The notes beneath the pieces are model-generated. The model searched no databases. It saw only the letters and a list, made by a program, of their open reading frames with translations, and was not told the DNA's origin. A program made the position numbers and the translations under genes. Source: Candidatus Hydrogenedentota bacterium (GTDB lineage Bacteria; Hydrogenedentota; Hydrogenedentia; Hydrogenedentiales; CAITNO01). From it: a stretch of 6,393 nt of DNA. The stretch covers positions 1-6,393 of the forward strand of contig CAIXUF010000647.1 of the NCBI GenBank assembly GCA_903922535.1. Reading direction: 5' to 3'. Below, one piece after another: positions 5,547 through 6,393 of this stretch. The first letter of the stretch is position 1. The number at the start of each line of letters is the position of its first letter.

Positions 5547-6393
5547 ATGGTTATGCAGCGCATTGCCGATACCAGTTATCTCAGTCCGTCCGAACTGCAC
5601 GGGTTTGTGCAGGAAGCCTGCGCGTCCATGGCGCTGGACGGCAAACGGGTGCTGTTCATCATCCCCGACCAGACCCGCAGCATGCCCATGCCGCTGATGT
5701 TCAGCGCGTTGTATGACGCGTTGCATGGCCGGGTAAAGAAGATGGACTACCTCATCGCGTTGGGCACGCACCCGCCGATGACCGATGCCATGATCCATAC
5801 CCTGCTGGGCATCACCACCGTGGAGCGCATGTGCAAATATGCCGATGTGGGCATTTTCAACCACGAATGGCAGAATCCCGAGGCCTTGGTCCGGGTCGGC
5901 ACGATTACCGGGGACGACATCGAGCGCATCTCGGGCGGACTCATGCGCGAATCGGTGGAGGTGACCATCAACCGCCGGGTGTTGGACTATGATCTGGTCT
6001 GCATCGTCGGGCCCGTGTTTCCCCATGAGGTGGTCGGGTTCAGCGGCGGAAACAAGTATTTCTATCCCGGCGTGTCCGGCGCGGAGATCTTGAATCTGTT
6101 CCACTGGCTGGGCGCGCTGATTACGAACTACAAGATCAACGGCGCCAAGCACACGCCCGTGCGGGCGGTGGTCAACCTGGCGGCGTCCATGATCCCGGTG
6201 GTGAAACGGTGTTTCTGTCTGACGGTGGTGAAAAAGGACACAAAGGCCATCTTCTTCGGCACGCCGGAGGAGGCCTGGGACAAGGCGGCGGACCTGAGTG
6301 CCGACACGCACATCATATATAAGGACAAGCCGTTCAAGAGCGTGCTGGCCATGGCCCCGCCCATGTACGATGAAATCTGGACGGCTGGCAAGT
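5547..6393 (+). CDS. LarA-type nickel-pincer lactate racemase-family protein (DUF2088), partial at the window end
   Basis: The first 282 residues are present; family members are about 420-430 residues, so roughly a third lies beyond the edge. N-terminal domain: DQTR at 41-44 (the substrate-binding DxTR), GTHPP at 73-77 and NH at 105-106. Then PHEVVGFSGGNKYFYPG with H160 and K170, and H186 sixteen residues later. The H160/K170/H186 spacing equals that of H174/K184/H200 in Lactobacillus plantarum LarA, where Lys184 anchors the pincer cofactor and His200 binds nickel; H106 corresponds to catalytic His108. All key residues are kept, so an active 2-hydroxyacid racemase or epimerase using the (SCS)Ni pincer is expected. 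The window ends in YDEIWTAGK, a conserved stretch of the family. LarA homologs act on lactate, malate, longer hydroxyacids or gluconate, so the substrate is open. It lies 66 nt after pdxB on the same strand. Confidence 0.88.
   Translation, partial: MVMQRIADTSYLSPSELHGFVQEACASMALDGKRVLFIIPDQTRSMPMPLMFSALYDALHGRVKKMDYLIALGTHPPMTDAMIHTLLGITTVERMCKYADVGIFNHEWQNPEALVRVGTITGDDIERISGGLMRESVEVTINRRVLDYDLVCIVGPVFPHEVVGFSGGNKYFYPGVSGAEILNLFHWLGALITNYKINGAKHTPVRAVVNLAASMIPVVKRCFCLTVVKKDTKAIFFGTPEEAWDKAADLSADTHIIYKDKPFKSVLAMAPPMYDEIWTAGK

Noticed and set aside
5454..6311. A 285-codon open frame on the minus strand, opposite the LarA-type gene
   Set aside because: The plus strand carries the LarA active-site pattern in register. 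The antisense product has no recognisable motif or ribosome site.

Overview
The window looks like a stretch of a moderately high G+C bacterial chromosome. It holds one tRNA gene on the minus strand, one damaged prepilin-type gene, and five co-directional metabolic genes on the plus strand, the last cut by the window edge. The prepilin-like gene, with a class III-like N-terminus and a C-terminal H-x-DG signature, is of the DUF1559 type that is expanded in Planctomycetota, Lentisphaerota and especially Candidatus Hydrogenedentota. From recalled family resemblance I favour an uncultured Hydrogenedentota-like or PVC-group organism. The window has no rRNA or marker gene to settle this.

Layout. Positions 10-85 (minus) encode tRNA-Gly(CCC) with its CCA tail, behind a near-consensus sigma70 promoter at 98-126. 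A 17-bp exact tandem duplication (127-160) abuts the promoter's -35 box. The divergent intergenic region (86-367) also carries a near-perfect palindrome (250-270) overlapping a possible promoter for the prepilin gene. The prepilin gene (368-1248) is split by a one-base frameshift near 600-616. A 199-bp intergenic region (1249-1447) follows, with a 13-bp direct repeat and a plausible promoter (1324-1352).

From 1448 to the window end lie five genes: an SDR oxidoreductase resembling the Bacillus-type UxuB/D-mannonate oxidoreductase, a HAD-superfamily hydrolase, a uroporphyrinogen decarboxylase (UroD/MtaA)-family protein, a PdxB (4-phosphoerythronate dehydrogenase) with the E. coli active-site residues in register, and the first 282 residues of a LarA-type nickel-pincer 2-hydroxyacid racemase/epimerase. 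Gaps between them are 67, 3, 51 and 66 nt, so an operon is likely. Two of the gaps contain short tandem repeats (9-mer and 10-mer units).

Working together (inference). Three or four of the five products could act on sugar acids, phospho-sugar acids or 2-hydroxyacids: SDR reductase/dehydrogenase, HAD phosphatase, PdxB 2-hydroxyacid dehydrogenase and LarA-type C2 epimerase. This suggests a hydroxyacid/aldonate module rather than a pyridoxal phosphate biosynthesis cluster, because none of the other PLP genes (epd, serC, pdxA, pdxJ) is present here. The UroD-family protein is not HemE-like and its role is unknown. No CRISPR array, transposase or integrase was seen.
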